From Campylobacterota bacterium (GTDB taxonomy: Bacteria > Campylobacterota > Campylobacteria > Campylobacterales > Sulfurovaceae), in the NCBI GenBank assembly GCA_013153675.1, contig JAADEA010000101.1, positions 1 through 6,434 on the forward strand: DNA of 6,434 bases, written 5' to 3'. Positions 6,168 to 6,434 of this stretch are shown one piece after another. A program made the position numbers and the translations under genes. The notes beneath the pieces were generated by a model. The model saw nothing but the letters and a program-made list of their open reading frames with translations, had not been told where the DNA came from and did not search any database. The number at the start of each line of letters is the position of its first letter. Position 1 is the first letter of the stretch.

Positions 6168-6434
6168 CAACTCTCCTTTTTATATTATTAACAATTTCTC
6201 TATAAATCTCATCTTTGCTCTTTTGACTATCAATCTCTATATATTCAAGATCTAATCTATCTAATACTTTTTGCATATAATCTTGAACCTTCATTAAATA
6301 ATCAACTCCTCTTAATTCAATATTATCTATACTCTTTTGATTTAATCTTTTAACTAAAGTCTCTTTATCTATTTTAAAAAAAAATATTAAATTAGGAACT
6401 ATTCCATCTAAAGCATATCTATTCAACTCTATTA
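6160..6434 (-). CDS. tmk: Thymidylate kinase, C-terminal part (gene runs off the window)
   Basis: Only the 3' part is present. The reading frame is open to the right edge and the last 91 or so codons are visible. Thymidylate kinase phosphorylates dTMP to dTDP with ATP. The visible part includes the stretch ...IELNRYALDGIVPNLIFFFKID, with the P-x-L-x-(hydrophobic) strand typical of Tmk, then the KETLVKRLNQK helix/LID region and the DNIELRG...YLMKVQDYM segment that matches the usual D-x-(I/F)-E...Y(L)-x-(K/R)-V pattern. It ends with a basic helix, IVNNIKRRVDG. The P-loop and DR-Y motif lie outside the window. The TTG at 6426 is internal and not a real start. Its stop overlaps the first codons of hisS. 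Gene order with hisS, as in Campylobacter, supports the call. Confidence 0.88.
   Translation of the reverse strand, partial: IELNRYALDGIVPNLIFFFKIDKETLVKRLNQKSIDNIELRGVDYLMKVQDYMQKVLDRLDLEYIEIDSQKSKDEIYREIVNNIKRRVDG
6173..6178 (-). promoter_or_regulatory. Ribosome binding site that fixes the hisS start
   Basis: AAGGAG on the minus strand lies inside the 3' end of tmk, 5 nt before the hisS ATG at 6167. The alternative in-frame TTG at 6170 would leave only 2 nt, too short for efficient initiation. Embedding in tmk means ribosomes finishing tmk arrive directly at this site. Confidence 0.85.

Noticed and set aside
6424..6426. Start of a separate 88-residue gene at 6426
   Set aside because: The codon is TTG in the middle of a thymidylate kinase sequence, and the open frame continues with matching residues to the window edge.

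Overview
The window is AT-rich, tightly packed bacterial DNA with no mobile elements, CRISPR arrays or RNA genes that I can see. Protein content and gene order point to a Campylobacterota (epsilonproteobacterial) genome. A thymidylate kinase / histidyl-tRNA synthetase / class I aspartate-type aminotransferase series on one strand resembles, from memory, the Campylobacter jejuni tmk-hisS-...-aspB neighbourhood. The OmpA-type barrel and the DedA variant also look like members from that phylum. I cannot name the genus.

Layout. On the minus strand at the left, a complete clpB encodes the ClpB/Hsp104 disaggregase (6-2582). A 168-bp divergent intergenic region (2583-2750) follows, holding a good extended -10 promoter for the rightward genes and several short inverted repeats. 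Two rightward genes 2 nt apart come next: a small eight-stranded-type outer-membrane barrel protein (2751-3275) and a DedA/VTT-family inner-membrane protein (3278-3736). They converge on a leftward operon of tmk (3' part only, running off the right edge), hisS and an aminotransferase. A 10-bp-stem hairpin at 3730-3754 sits exactly on the convergent junction and contains the stop codons of both dedA and the aminotransferase gene.

How the genes fit together. ClpB handles protein aggregates in the cytoplasm, with DnaK. The barrel/DedA pair is an envelope module that looks co-transcribed and probably translationally coupled. The tmk-hisS-aspB operon mixes nucleotide, translation and amino-acid functions, as is common in compact epsilonproteobacterial operons.

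This is mostly housekeeping sequence, and I see no new defence or mobile system. The points most worth checking are the double-stop terminator hairpin, the stand-alone barrel joined to an atypical DedA protein, the symmetric elements upstream of clpB, and the eight-cysteine insertion in HisRS.
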